Shown: positions 1 to 7,365 of the stretch, one piece after another
Layout of the letters: every line of letters begins with the position of its first letter
Numbering within the stretch: position 1 is the stretch's first letter
Origin: Bacillota bacterium
GTDB lineage: Bacteria; Bacillota; Clostridia; Christensenellales; UMGS416
DNA: 64,000 nucleotides
Assembly: GCA_023435705.1 (NCBI GenBank)
Contig: JAEYRH010000001.1
Coordinates: forward strand, 40,977 to 104,976
Direction: 5' to 3'
Notes under the pieces: generated by a model
Told to the model about the DNA's origin: nothing
Database searches by the model: none
What the model saw: the letters and a program-made list of their open reading frames with translations, nothing else
Position numbers and translations under genes: made by a program

Positions 1-1158
1 ATCGCCATGCAGTACACCGATTCTTATACCGAGAGCGTGTTCAGCTATGTGAACAACATCCCCACCAGCGAGGGCGGCATGCACGAGACTGGCTTTCGCG
101 CGGCGCTGACCAAGGTGATGAACGACTACATCAAGAAGAACAACCTGCAAAAGGAAAAAGACAGTGCTCTGGCCGGGGAGGACTTCCGCGAAGGCCTGAC
201 CGCTGTCATTTCCATGAAGATGCACAATGTGCAGTTTGAGGGTCAAACCAAGACCAAATTGGGAAACACAGAGGCCCGCCAGGCAGTGGAATCACTGGTG
301 GGTGAGAAGCTGCCCATCTATCTGAATGACCTAAAAAACGCTGAATCAGCTCAAAAAATCGTTGAAAAGGCAATGCACGCTGCCCGTGTGCGTGAGGCCA
401 CCCGTAAGGCCAAAGACCTGGCCCGCAAGAAGAACAGTCTGGAAGGCGCGCCGCTGGTGGGCAAGCTTTCCAGCTGCACCGGCAGGCGGCCCGAGGAAAA
501 CGAGCTCTTCATCGTGGAGGGCGACAGCGCCGGCGGCTCGGCCAAGCAGGGCCGCGACCGGCGGTTCCAGGCCATCCTGCCTCTCAGGGGTAAGCCTTTA
601 AATTGCGAGCGCACGCGCCTGGATAAGGTGCTGGCTAACGAGGAATACCGCAGCATCATCACCGCTCTGGGCACCGGCATCGACGAGGACTTTGACATCA
701 CAAACCTCAAGTACCACAAAGTGATCATACTGTCTGATGCAGACTACGATGGCGCCCACATCCGGGCGATCCTGCTCACGTTCTTCTACCGCTACATGAA
801 GGACCTGATCACCGATGGCCACCTTTATATCGGCCAGCCACCGCTTTACCGCATCCGCCGGGGCAGCAAGACGACTTATGCCTATGATGACAAGGAATTG
901 AGCAAGATCATAGAGGAAGCGGGCAGGGGGTATGACCTGCAGCGTTACAAGGGCTTGGGTGAAATGAACCCCGAGCAGCTTTGGGAGACCACGATGAACC
1001 CCGACAACCGCAAGCTGGTGCGTGTGGGCCTGGAGGACGCCGCCGAAGCCGAGCGCATGATCACAATCCTGATGGGCGACAAGGTGGAGCCCCGCCGCGA
1101 CTACATCAGCGAGCATGCCTATTTCAATAAACAGGATAGTTTCGCAAGGTTGGTGTAA
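1..1158 (+). CDS. Type IIA DNA topoisomerase subunit B (GyrB/ParE), C-terminal part
   Basis: ATPase subunit of gyrase or topoisomerase IV, cut by the window edge. The frame is open from base 1, so the true start is upstream. The visible 385 codons hold the end of the transducer domain, then the TOPRIM domain with EGDSAGG (about residue 170) and the Mg-binding DADYDG (about 246), and the C-terminal QRYKGLGEMNPEQLW signature. There is no long insert of the proteobacterial GyrB kind. The A subunit follows on the same strand after a 292-base gap. The B subunit alone does not separate GyrB from ParE, so no symbol is given; the family call is secure. Confidence 0.95.
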   Translation: MAMQYTDSYTESVFSYVNNIPTSEGGMHETGFRAALTKVMNDYIKKNNLQKEKDSALAGEDFREGLTAVISMKMHNVQFEGQTKTKLGNTEARQAVESLVGEKLPIYLNDLKNAESAQKIVEKAMHAARVREATRKAKDLARKKNSLEGAPLVGKLSSCTGRRPEENELFIVEGDSAGGSAKQGRDRRFQAILPLRGKPLNCERTRLDKVLANEEYRSIITALGTGIDEDFDITNLKYHKVIILSDADYDGAHIRAILLTFFYRYMKDLITDGHLYIGQPPLYRIRRGSKTTYAYDDKELSKIIEEAGRGYDLQRYKGLGEMNPEQLWETTMNPDNRKLVRVGLEDAAEAERMITILMGDKVEPRRDYISEHAYFNKQDSFARLV

Positions 1159-1177
1159 TCTCCAGAAATCCCCTCTG

Positions 1178-1222
1178 CCGCTGAGGCGGCATCCCCCCTT
1201 ATTAAGGGAGGGTAAGGAGGTA
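1178..1222. repeat. GC-rich interspersed repeat, module C
   Basis: The segment from CCGCTGAGGCGGCAT to TTAAGGGAGGGT recurs at 4109-4176 as CCGCTGCGGCGGCAT...TTAAGGGAGGGT, where an extra stretch of about 25 bases sits between the CCCCCCTTA and TTAAGGGAGGG halves. It is intergenic and palindromic in part. The rest of the 1159-1450 gap holds no gene I can support. Confidence 0.6.
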
Positions 1223-1392
1223 GCTTGATCCAGCGATAAAGTGTAGGGGCCGCCTGGTCGTATTCTACGAATGCTGCTCACCCAAGCATCCTGGGTCTCC
1301 GTACCGGTCTGCAATCCTGGTCTCGGAAACATGGCCTATAATTTCGAAACCAAAAGAAATATTCTAAAACTATTGTCCACTCCCATTCCTTG

Positions 1393-1422
1393 CCCCCTCC
1401 CCCAATCCCCTGGGGGAGGGGG
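1393..1422. repeat. GC-rich inverted repeat, module A
   Basis: CCCCCTCCCCCA pairs perfectly with TGGGGGAGGGGG across a 6-base loop. The same design occurs at 3927-3956 and 9367-9396. Here no T-run follows, and the element ends 28 bases before the topoisomerase A start, so it is a repeat or leader hairpin rather than a clear terminator. Confidence 0.6.
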
Positions 1423-1450
1423 TGAGGGGTGAGGGTCAGGAGGCTGAACA

Positions 1451-3913
1451 ATGCCCAAGAAGAAAGACGACAACAAAGAAATCCTTCGCGGTGAGGAGAT
1501 CATCGAGCAGGGCTTCGAGGAGGTCATCCACAACTCGATGATCCCCTACGCCGAATCGGTGATTCTGGATAGGGCGCTGCCCCGCGTGGAGGATGGCCTA
1601 AAGCCTGTGCAGCGGCGCATCCTCTACACGATGATGGAGCTGGGCACCACACCGGACAAGCCCCACCGCAAATCCGCCCGTATCGTCGGCGACACGATGG
1701 GCAAATACCACCCCCATGGCGACTCGTCGATCTATGAGGCGATGGTGCGCATGGCGCAGGACTTCAATATGCGGGGCCTGCTGGTGGACGGCCACGGCAA
1801 CTATGGCTCGGTGGACGGCGACCCGGCGGCGGCCATGCGCTACACCGAGGCACGCATGACACCGCTGGCGCTGGAGCTTCTGCGGGATATTGAAAAGGAT
1901 ACCGTTTCATTTTCCTTAAACTTTGACGATTCGATGAAGGAGCCGGACATGCTGCCCGGCCGCTTCCCGAATCTGTTGGTCAACGGCGCACTGGGCATTG
2001 CCGTGGGTCTTGCCACCAACATCCCCACCCACAACCTGGGTGAAGCCATCGACGCTGTAGTGGCCCAGATCGACAACCCCGATATCACGCTGGATGGTTT
2101 GATGGAAAAGCTGCCAGGGCCCGATTTCCCCACCGGCGGCACGATTGTAGGCGGCGAAGGGATCCGCCAGGCTTATGAAACCGGCAAGGGCAAGATTGTG
2201 GTCAGGGCCAAGACCGAGATTGAAAAGGCCAGCGGCGGCAAACAAACCATCGTAATCCACGAGCTGCCCTATCAGGTGAACAAGGCTAAGCTTCTGGAGG
2301 CCATTCTGTCGCTTCAGGAGGCACAAAAGGGCATTCTCGGTGGCATCAGCGACATCCGCGACGAGTCCGACCGCAACGGCATGCGGGCTGTCATTGAGGT
2401 GAAGAAAGACGCCAATCCTGAAAAGATCCTTGAATACCTGTATAAGTATTCGGACTTGCAGATCAACTACAATGTGAACATGGTCGCCATCGCCGGCGGC
2501 AAGCCGGTGCTGCTGAACCTCAAGCAGATCAACGCCCATTTCATCCGCCACCAGCAGGATGTGGTGACGCGGCGCACGCAATATGACCTGGAAAAGGCCG
2601 AGGAGCGGGAGCATATCCTGGAAGGTCTGCTGATCGCGATCGCCAACATCGACGAGGTGATCCGCATCATCAAGACCTCCAAGTCGGTGCCGGATGCCAA
2701 GACAAACCTGATGCACACCTTTGCGCTCACCGGCGTGCAGGCCCAGGCGATACTGGACATGCGCCTGGCCCGCCTGACAGCCCTGGAAGTGCACAAGCTG
2801 GAGGAGGAGCTCCGCGAGGTCCGCAAGCTCATCAAGGAGCTGAAGGCCATCCTGGCTTCCAAGAAGAAGCTCATGGAGGTCATTAAGGGCGAACTCAACG
2901 AGATTAAGAAGAACTATGCCGACGCACGCCGCACTGTGATTGTTGCGGCGGAGGCTGTGAAGGAATTCAAGGCTGAAGACTTCATCATCGTGGAGGACAC
3001 GATGGTGATCGCCACCCGCGATGGTTACTTGAAGCGCATGCAGGTGAATGCCTATGGCCGCAGCAACCGCGCCACACCGCCAGACGGGCTGGTTGGTGAC
3101 GATGTGGTGCTGTTCGCCAAGCCCGCCACCACTGCCCAGCGGGCGTATTTCCTCACGGATATGGGCAGTATGTATCAGCTTTCTGTGAGTGAGCTTTCAG
3201 AGGCTCGGTGGAAGGACCGGGGCGAGCACCTCTCCTCCATCATCCACGGGTATGGGAAGGGTGAGCAGCTAGTATGGATGCTGATCGCTGAGAAGTTACC
3301 GGATACCGGATATTTCTATTTCTTCACCGAGGGCGGCATGGTCAAGAAGACCGACGTGGCTGAATACGAGACACGCAACCGCAAGCTTCAGGCCTGTGGT
3401 GTGAAGGAAGGCGATCGCATCTTGTATGCCGAGTGGGTTGCTGAAGAAAAAGACATGCGTTGCGTCGTGGTGACAGCCGGTGCGCTTGCCATTTCCTTCA
3501 AAGCTACCGAAGTGGAGCCCATGGGCCGGGCCGCCAAGGGTGTGAAGGCGATCACGCTGAACCTCGGAGACACGGTGGTCGGCGCAGCGCTGGCCAGCCC
3601 TGGCAGCGAGCTCATTCTGTTGACAGACAAGGGTTATGTGAAACGTGTACTGGCTGTCGATATCCCGGTGCAGGGCAGGGCAGGCAAAGGTGGAAAGGCG
3701 TTCAGCTTCACCAAGAACGGCTCCAATGGCAGCCGCATCCACGCGGCATTGCTGGTTGACCAGCCATTTGACCTGCTGATCGGCCAGAAGAGCGGCATGG
3801 AAACAACGCTGAACACCGCCGCTGTTGCGATCGAAAGCCTCAGTTCAACCGGTAAGATGGTAACGCTTGTGATGATGGACGATGAGATTACGAGGGCGGT
3901 TAAGGTGCTATAA
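1451..3913 (+). CDS. Type IIA DNA topoisomerase subunit A (GyrA/ParC)
   Basis: DNA breakage-reunion subunit, 820 residues, partner of the preceding B subunit. The N-terminal domain shows LPRVEDGLKPVQRRIL, the quinolone-pocket region HPHGDSSIYEAM, and the catalytic tyrosine in AAAMRYTEAR (about residue 131). A coiled-coil segment lies near 440-500. The C-terminal beta-pinwheel follows, with QGRAGKG near residue 740 in the place of the gyrase GyrA-box (QRRGGKG in E. coli). The pocket resembles ParC, while the pinwheel motif favours gyrase. The ATG has AGGAGG 8 bases upstream. A strong terminator follows at 3927. Family certain, gyrase versus topo IV open. Confidence 0.95.
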   Translation: MPKKKDDNKEILRGEEIIEQGFEEVIHNSMIPYAESVILDRALPRVEDGLKPVQRRILYTMMELGTTPDKPHRKSARIVGDTMGKYHPHGDSSIYEAMVRMAQDFNMRGLLVDGHGNYGSVDGDPAAAMRYTEARMTPLALELLRDIEKDTVSFSLNFDDSMKEPDMLPGRFPNLLVNGALGIAVGLATNIPTHNLGEAIDAVVAQIDNPDITLDGLMEKLPGPDFPTGGTIVGGEGIRQAYETGKGKIVVRAKTEIEKASGGKQTIVIHELPYQVNKAKLLEAILSLQEAQKGILGGISDIRDESDRNGMRAVIEVKKDANPEKILEYLYKYSDLQINYNVNMVAIAGGKPVLLNLKQINAHFIRHQQDVVTRRTQYDLEKAEEREHILEGLLIAIANIDEVIRIIKTSKSVPDAKTNLMHTFALTGVQAQAILDMRLARLTALEVHKLEEELREVRKLIKELKAILASKKKLMEVIKGELNEIKKNYADARRTVIVAAEAVKEFKAEDFIIVEDTMVIATRDGYLKRMQVNAYGRSNRATPPDGLVGDDVVLFAKPATTAQRAYFLTDMGSMYQLSVSELSEARWKDRGEHLSSIIHGYGKGEQLVWMLIAEKLPDTGYFYFFTEGGMVKKTDVAEYETRNRKLQACGVKEGDRILYAEWVAEEKDMRCVVVTAGALAISFKATEVEPMGRAAKGVKAITLNLGDTVVGAALASPGSELILLTDKGYVKRVLAVDIPVQGRAGKGGKAFSFTKNGSNGSRIHAALLVDQPFDLLIGQKSGMETTLNTAAVAIESLSSTGKMVTLVMMDDEITRAVKVL

Positions 3914-3926
3914 CCCTCACCCCATG

Positions 3927-3967
3927 CCCCCTCTCCCAGAGCATTGGGAGAGGGGGTTGTTTTGTTT
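3927..3967 (+). terminator. Rho-independent terminator of the topoisomerase genes (repeat module A)
   Basis: A 12-bp perfect stem (3927-3938 with 3945-3956), 6-base loop, then TTGTTTTGTTT. It starts 13 bases after the subunit A stop. The same stem sequence is found downstream of uvrB, so a repeat element appears to serve as terminator. Confidence 0.8.
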
Positions 3968-4029
3968 ATGGGGGCTTCGCCCCAATCCCCCCAGTAGGGG
4001 CCGGGCTCCGCCCCGGCCCGAATCCCCCC
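3968..4029. repeat. GC-rich interspersed repeat, module B
   Basis: ATGGGGGCTTCGCCCC, then CCCAGTAGGGGCCGGGCTCCG and CGGCCCGAA. Near-identical copies stand at 9407-9461 and, shortened, at 7194-7226. It contains two nested hairpins. With 4030-4108 (another partly palindromic stretch around CGGCTTCGCCG) and module C it fills the 341-base gap 3914-4254, which has no gene. Confidence 0.7.
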
Positions 4030-4108
4030 TCATCGCATTGTATCGCAATGCTCGGCTTTGCTCTTTATCGGCTTCGCCGACACTACGCAAAGCCGGAGGC
4101 TAAGGCCT

Positions 4109-4176
4109 GCCGCTGCGGCGGCATCCCCCCTTAGCCGTCAGTGCTGAGCGCACCGACTTAAGGGAGGGTGAGGATT
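4109..4176. repeat. GC-rich interspersed repeat, module C, second copy
   Basis: Matches 1178-1222 at both ends (CCGCTGCGGCGGCATCCCC... and TTAAGGGAGGGTGAGG) but carries about 25 extra bases in the middle, including GTCAGTGCTGAGCGC. It lies in the gene-free gap between the topoisomerase and the alcohol dehydrogenase. Confidence 0.55.
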
Positions 4177-4214
4177 GTGCTTCCACATATCAAACAGTAT
4201 TCAAAGTGTGAGAA

Positions 4215-4251
4215 ATGCCCCGAGCTCTTGCCCGGGGCATGTTTTCTGTTT
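4215..4251. terminator. Hairpin between convergent topoisomerase and alcohol dehydrogenase genes
   Basis: ATGCCCCG pairs with CGGGGCAT (4215-4222 with 4233-4240). TTTTCTGTTT follows on the plus strand and a weaker TTTCTC on the minus strand. It directly follows the minus-strand ADH stop, so it probably ends that transcript; the better T-run faces the other way. Confidence 0.55.
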
Positions 4252-4254
4252 ATC

Positions 4255-5433
4255 TTACTTCGCCAGCTTGTAGATATCCAGCACATCCTGCCAATAAAGT
4301 TTCTTGAGCCCACCCAGACCATACTCCTTGCCGTAAGCCTCACCGGTGGCTTTCTTGGCCATCAGCTCCAGATTGGTTTCGTCGATGCCCAGCTCCTTGA
4401 GCGTCTGGGGCAGGCCGATGCGGCGGTAGAAGGTCTGCAGACGGTTGATGCCCTCCAGCACGATAGCGTCGGGATCGCGGTAGCTGCCCTGCACACCCAT
4501 CACGTTCACCGCGAACTGCACGAACATGTTGATATTGGTCTTGTAAACATATTTCATCCAGGCCGGCGTCAGCACCGCAAGGCCCGCGCCATGAGCCACA
4601 TCGTAGATGGCGCTCAGCTCATGCTCCATGCCGTGGCAGGCCCAGTCCTGCGCCCGGCCCAGGCCCAGCAGGTCATTGTGGGCCACCATGCCGGAAAAGC
4701 CCACTTCACACCATGCGTCGTAGTCAGCCGGGTTGTCGGAGACAACCGGGGCGTTTTTCAGGATCACTCTGAGAGTAGCCTCGCACAATCCGTCTGTGAG
4801 GTCGGTGTGCGTGGTGTTGGTGAAGTAACGCTCGAAGATGTGGCTCATCATGTCCGCCACGCCGTTTCCAATCTGGTTTTTTGGCAATGTGGTGAAGAGC
4901 TCCGGGTTCAGGATGCTGATCACCGGGCGTACAAGGTTGCTGCCATAGCCCAGCTTCATTGTCTTTGCTTCGTTGGTGATCACGGTGCTGGGGCTGGCTT
5001 CGCTGCCTGCCGCCGGGATTGTCAGGATCGTGGCCACCGGCAGCGCCTTGGCCACCGGCTTGGCCTGCTCATAAACCTCCCAAATGTCGCCGTCATAATA
5101 AACACCCATCGCGATGGCCTTGGCCGAGTCAATGGCGCTGCCGCCGCCCACCGCCAGGATCAGATCCACGCCTTCCCGCTTGCAGAGGGCAATGCCCTCA
5201 TGCACCAGTGACAGGCGGGGGTTCGGCACCACGCCGCCCAGCTCCACGAAAGCCACCTGGGCGGCTTTCAATGACGCCACGACCTGGTCATACAGGCCAC
5301 TTTTCTTGATGCTGTTGCTGCCGTAATGCAGCAGCACCTTGGTGCTGATAGGCTTGAGCAGCGTGCCGATCTGGCTCTGGGTGCCCTTGCCGAAAATCAG
5401 GCGGGTGGGGCTCTGGAAATCGTAGTTCAACAT
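4255..5433 (-). CDS. Iron-containing alcohol dehydrogenase, butanol-dehydrogenase type
   Basis: NAD(P)H-dependent reductase of aldehydes, group III Fe-ADH, 392 residues and cytosolic. The N-terminal nucleotide domain has GGGSAIDSAKA (about residues 95-105). The metal ligands are all visible: the Asp and His of ADMMSHIFERY, and the two His of GMEHELSAIYDVAHG. It resembles the BdhA/YugJ subfamily. The ATG is preceded by AAAGGA. It lies 25 bases downstream of the aldo-keto reductase on the same strand, so the two are likely one operon controlled from the MerR-type promoter at 6362-6392. The physiological substrate is not visible. Confidence 0.93.
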   Translation of the reverse strand: MLNYDFQSPTRLIFGKGTQSQIGTLLKPISTKVLLHYGSNSIKKSGLYDQVVASLKAAQVAFVELGGVVPNPRLSLVHEGIALCKREGVDLILAVGGGSAIDSAKAIAMGVYYDGDIWEVYEQAKPVAKALPVATILTIPAAGSEASPSTVITNEAKTMKLGYGSNLVRPVISILNPELFTTLPKNQIGNGVADMMSHIFERYFTNTTHTDLTDGLCEATLRVILKNAPVVSDNPADYDAWCEVGFSGMVAHNDLLGLGRAQDWACHGMEHELSAIYDVAHGAGLAVLTPAWMKYVYKTNINMFVQFAVNVMGVQGSYRDPDAIVLEGINRLQTFYRRIGLPQTLKELGIDETNLELMAKKATGEAYGKEYGLGGLKKLYWQDVLDIYKLAK

Positions 5434-5458
5434 GATCGGTCATTCCTTTCAGCTTTTG

Positions 5459-6310
5459 TTACCATGTAGTGGTGTCGGGGTTGGCAGAATAGCCGCAGAC
5501 GCCTTTCATCCCCGCGATGGCTTTGACATCTTCGTCACTGAGCGAAAAGCCAAACACATCGGCGTTTTCCCGGATGCGGGCCTCGGTAACCGATTTGGGC
5601 AGCGGCAAGAAGCCCATTTGCAGGCTCCAGCGCACGCAGACCTGCGCAACGGTCTTGTTGTATTTCTTTGCAAATGCCTGCATTTCCGGCACATTGAAGA
5701 TACTGCCTGTTCCCAACGGGCTGTAAGCCTCCAGCAGGATGCCCTTTGCCCGGCAGTAGTCCACCACGTCGTCCTGCGTGTCGCCGGGGCAGAGGCGGAT
5801 CTGGTTGACCATCGGCACGATTTCCGCGGTCTTGAGAAGTTCATCGATGTGTCTGGGATGGAAGTTGCTCACGCCGATTGCGCGGATGCGGCCAGCGCGG
5901 TAGAGCTCCTCAAAGGCCTTCCAGGAGCCGGCGTTGGCCTGCTGCCATTGGTTGCGGAACGCGATGGGGTTGGGCCAGTGGATCAGATAAAGGTCAAGAT
6001 ATTCCATGGCAAGCTTCTTCATTGTGTGCTCGAAGGCCTTCATGGTTTTATCATAACCGTGCTCTTCGTTTTGCAGCTTGCTGGTGATAAATAACTCTTC
6101 GCGGGCAATGCCGCTGTTTTTCACCGCGGCGCCCACGCTCTCCTCGTTGCGGTATCCTGCTGCCGTGTCGATGTGGCGGTATCCGGCAGCCAGCGCCCAT
6201 TCCACCGATTTGCGGGCCTCAGTGCCGTTCTTGGCCTGCCAGGTGCCAAATCCCACGCAGGGGATCTCCACGCCGTTGCTTAACCGAAAGGTGTCTTTCA
6301 ATGAGTTCAT
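5459..6310 (-). CDS. Aldo/keto reductase
   Basis: NADPH-dependent reductase of carbonyl compounds, 283 residues, single TIM barrel. The catalytic tetrad is complete: Asp and Tyr in HIDTAAGYRNE, Lys in FITSKLQ, His in YLIHWPNP. The length and the GFGTWQAKNG start are typical of AKR family 5-like bacterial enzymes. The ATG has AGGAGGG 7 bases upstream. First gene of the probable AKR-ADH operon, divergent from the MerR regulator. The context suggests reduction of toxic aldehydes such as methylglyoxal-type compounds, which is inference. Confidence 0.93.
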   Translation of the reverse strand: MNSLKDTFRLSNGVEIPCVGFGTWQAKNGTEARKSVEWALAAGYRHIDTAAGYRNEESVGAAVKNSGIAREELFITSKLQNEEHGYDKTMKAFEHTMKKLAMEYLDLYLIHWPNPIAFRNQWQQANAGSWKAFEELYRAGRIRAIGVSNFHPRHIDELLKTAEIVPMVNQIRLCPGDTQDDVVDYCRAKGILLEAYSPLGTGSIFNVPEMQAFAKKYNKTVAQVCVRWSLQMGFLPLPKSVTEARIRENADVFGFSLSDEDVKAIAGMKGVCGYSANPDTTTW

Positions 6311-6361
6311 TTCTGCGCCCTCCTTTGTGCTTGCCCGGATGGTGAGTTGCGTCTATAATAA

Positions 6362-6392
6362 ATTGTAAACCTTAACGTAAACTTAAAGTCAA
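6362..6392 (-). promoter_or_regulatory. MerR-type promoter/operator for the AKR-ADH operon
   Basis: On the minus strand TTGACT (6392-6387) and TACAAT (6367-6362) are separated by exactly 19 bases. The spacer holds an imperfect dyad, CTTTAA-N7-TTAAGG. A 19-bp spacer with a dyad between the boxes is the hallmark of MerR-family promoters, where the regulator untwists the DNA for activation. The merR gene is divergent, 31 bases away. Confidence 0.85.
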
Positions 6393-6423
6393 TAGGGTTT
6401 TTTGGCAAATTCGGAGGTTCCAG

Positions 6424-6822
6424 ATGAATTATTCCATTAAGCAGGTGTCGGAGCGCACCAAGCTCAAACCCCATGTGCTGCGTTATTATGAGCGGGAGGG
6501 TTTGCTGCCCTCGGTTGGCCGCAGCGACAGTGGTATTCGGGCTTATTCCGACGACGACATGGAGTGGCTGGGGCTGGTGTGCTGCCTCAAAAACACCGGC
6601 ATGTCCATCAAGCAGATCAAGCATTTTGTGGAGCTGAGCAAGCAGGGCGACGGCACCCTGGCCGAGCGCTGCCGGCTTTTGAAGGAGCACAGGCGCGATG
6701 TGGAGGCGCAAATTGCTCAGATGCAGGAGCATCTGAAGAAGGTGTCGCACAAGATTAACTATTTCAATGGGCAATTGGAAAGGCACCTGAAGGAGAATAC
6801 AGGCATTCATGCGGGGGGCTGA
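6424..6822 (+). CDS. MerR family transcriptional regulator
   Basis: DNA-binding activator, 132 residues. The N-terminal winged helix has YSIKQVSERTKLKPHVLRYY with the family's LRYYEREGLL. A central second wing is followed by a coiled-coil dimerisation helix (about residues 80-120). No Cys cluster for metal sensing and no large effector domain, so it belongs to the small YfmP/AdhR-like group. Clear ribosome site CGGAGG before the ATG. It is divergent from the AKR-ADH operon, whose promoter has the MerR 19-bp spacer, and overlaps or abuts the cupin gene. Likely senses an electrophile, by family analogy. Confidence 0.92.
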   Translation: MNYSIKQVSERTKLKPHVLRYYEREGLLPSVGRSDSGIRAYSDDDMEWLGLVCCLKNTGMSIKQIKHFVELSKQGDGTLAERCRLLKEHRRDVEAQIAQMQEHLKKVSHKINYFNGQLERHLKENTGIHAGG

Positions 6823-6823
6823 A

Positions 6824-7156
6824 GTGAACAAGTTATTTCCTGGTCCAATCACTTCGCTGCCGGAGGCCGATCTGCCCTTTGCCGGGGCCAGGGCGTGGCT
6901 TTCCCAGGGGGAGGGGCATCAGATCCTGTTCATGCAGTTTGATCAGGACATCGACCTGCCGGAGCATGCCCATGCCGGGCAGTGGGGGATTGTGCTGGAG
7001 GGTAGGATTGAGCTCACGATTGCTGGGGCGATACGCACCTACGAAAAAGGCGACCGGTACTTTATCCCGGCTGGCGTGGTTCATTCGGGCAGGATCTTCG
7101 CCGGGTATGCGGATATCACGTATTTTGATCAGGGGAATCGGTATCTCACGAAGTAA
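6824..7156 (+). CDS. Small cupin-fold protein
   Basis: Single-domain cupin of 110 residues. Cupin motif 1 is seen as PEHAHAGQWGIVLEGRIELTI and motif 2 around GDRYFIPAGVVHSG, with the His residues that bind a metal in the family. I prefer the GTG at 6824, just after GGGGGG and 1 base beyond the merR stop; an ATG at 6809 in the same frame would overlap merR by 14 bases. Cotranscribed with merR. Function unknown; small cupins often sit beside such regulators. Confidence 0.82.
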   Translation: MNKLFPGPITSLPEADLPFAGARAWLSQGEGHQILFMQFDQDIDLPEHAHAGQWGIVLEGRIELTIAGAIRTYEKGDRYFIPAGVVHSGRIFAGYADITYFDQGNRYLTK

Positions 7157-7193
7157 GCTAGCGTGTACTTCGCAATACGGCCAAGAGAGATGA

Positions 7194-7226
7194 GCCAGTA
7201 GGGGCCGGGCTCCGTCCCGGTCCGCA
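7194..7226. repeat. GC-rich interspersed repeat, module B, short copy
   Basis: GCCAGTAGGGGCCGGGCTCCGTCCCGGTCCG repeats the second half of the elements at 3968-4029 and 9407-9461. It lies between the cupin and the uvrB promoter. Confidence 0.6.
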
Positions 7227-7294
7227 TTGATATTGGAATTATATGGCACAAACTATCTCAATAACGAATAATACATATTCTCATGCTTTTTCTG

Positions 7295-7308
7295 CGAACA
7301 TGTGTTTC
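7295..7308. promoter_or_regulatory. LexA/DinR SOS box upstream of uvrB
   Basis: CGAACATGTGTTTC matches every position of the firmicute SOS box CGAAC-RNRY-GTTYC. It overlaps the predicted -35 region (7305-7310) of the uvrB promoter, so LexA binding would block transcription until DNA damage. Confidence 0.88.
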
Positions 7309-7324
7309 CAAATTAAACTGATTG

Positions 7325-7333
7325 TGGTATACT
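7325..7333 (+). promoter_or_regulatory. uvrB promoter, extended -10
   Basis: TGG-TATACT gives an extended -10 element (TATACT at 7328-7333). The -35 position (TTTCCA) is poor, as usual for extended -10 promoters. It sits 33 bases upstream of the uvrB ATG and next to the SOS box. Confidence 0.7.
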
Positions 7334-7365
7334 GTACCGGATAAGGACCGGGCAGGAGGTGCGCC

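Noticed and set aside
4168..5211. 347-codon plus-strand frame over the alcohol dehydrogenase
   Set aside because: Reverse shadow of a gene with complete metal-ligand motifs.
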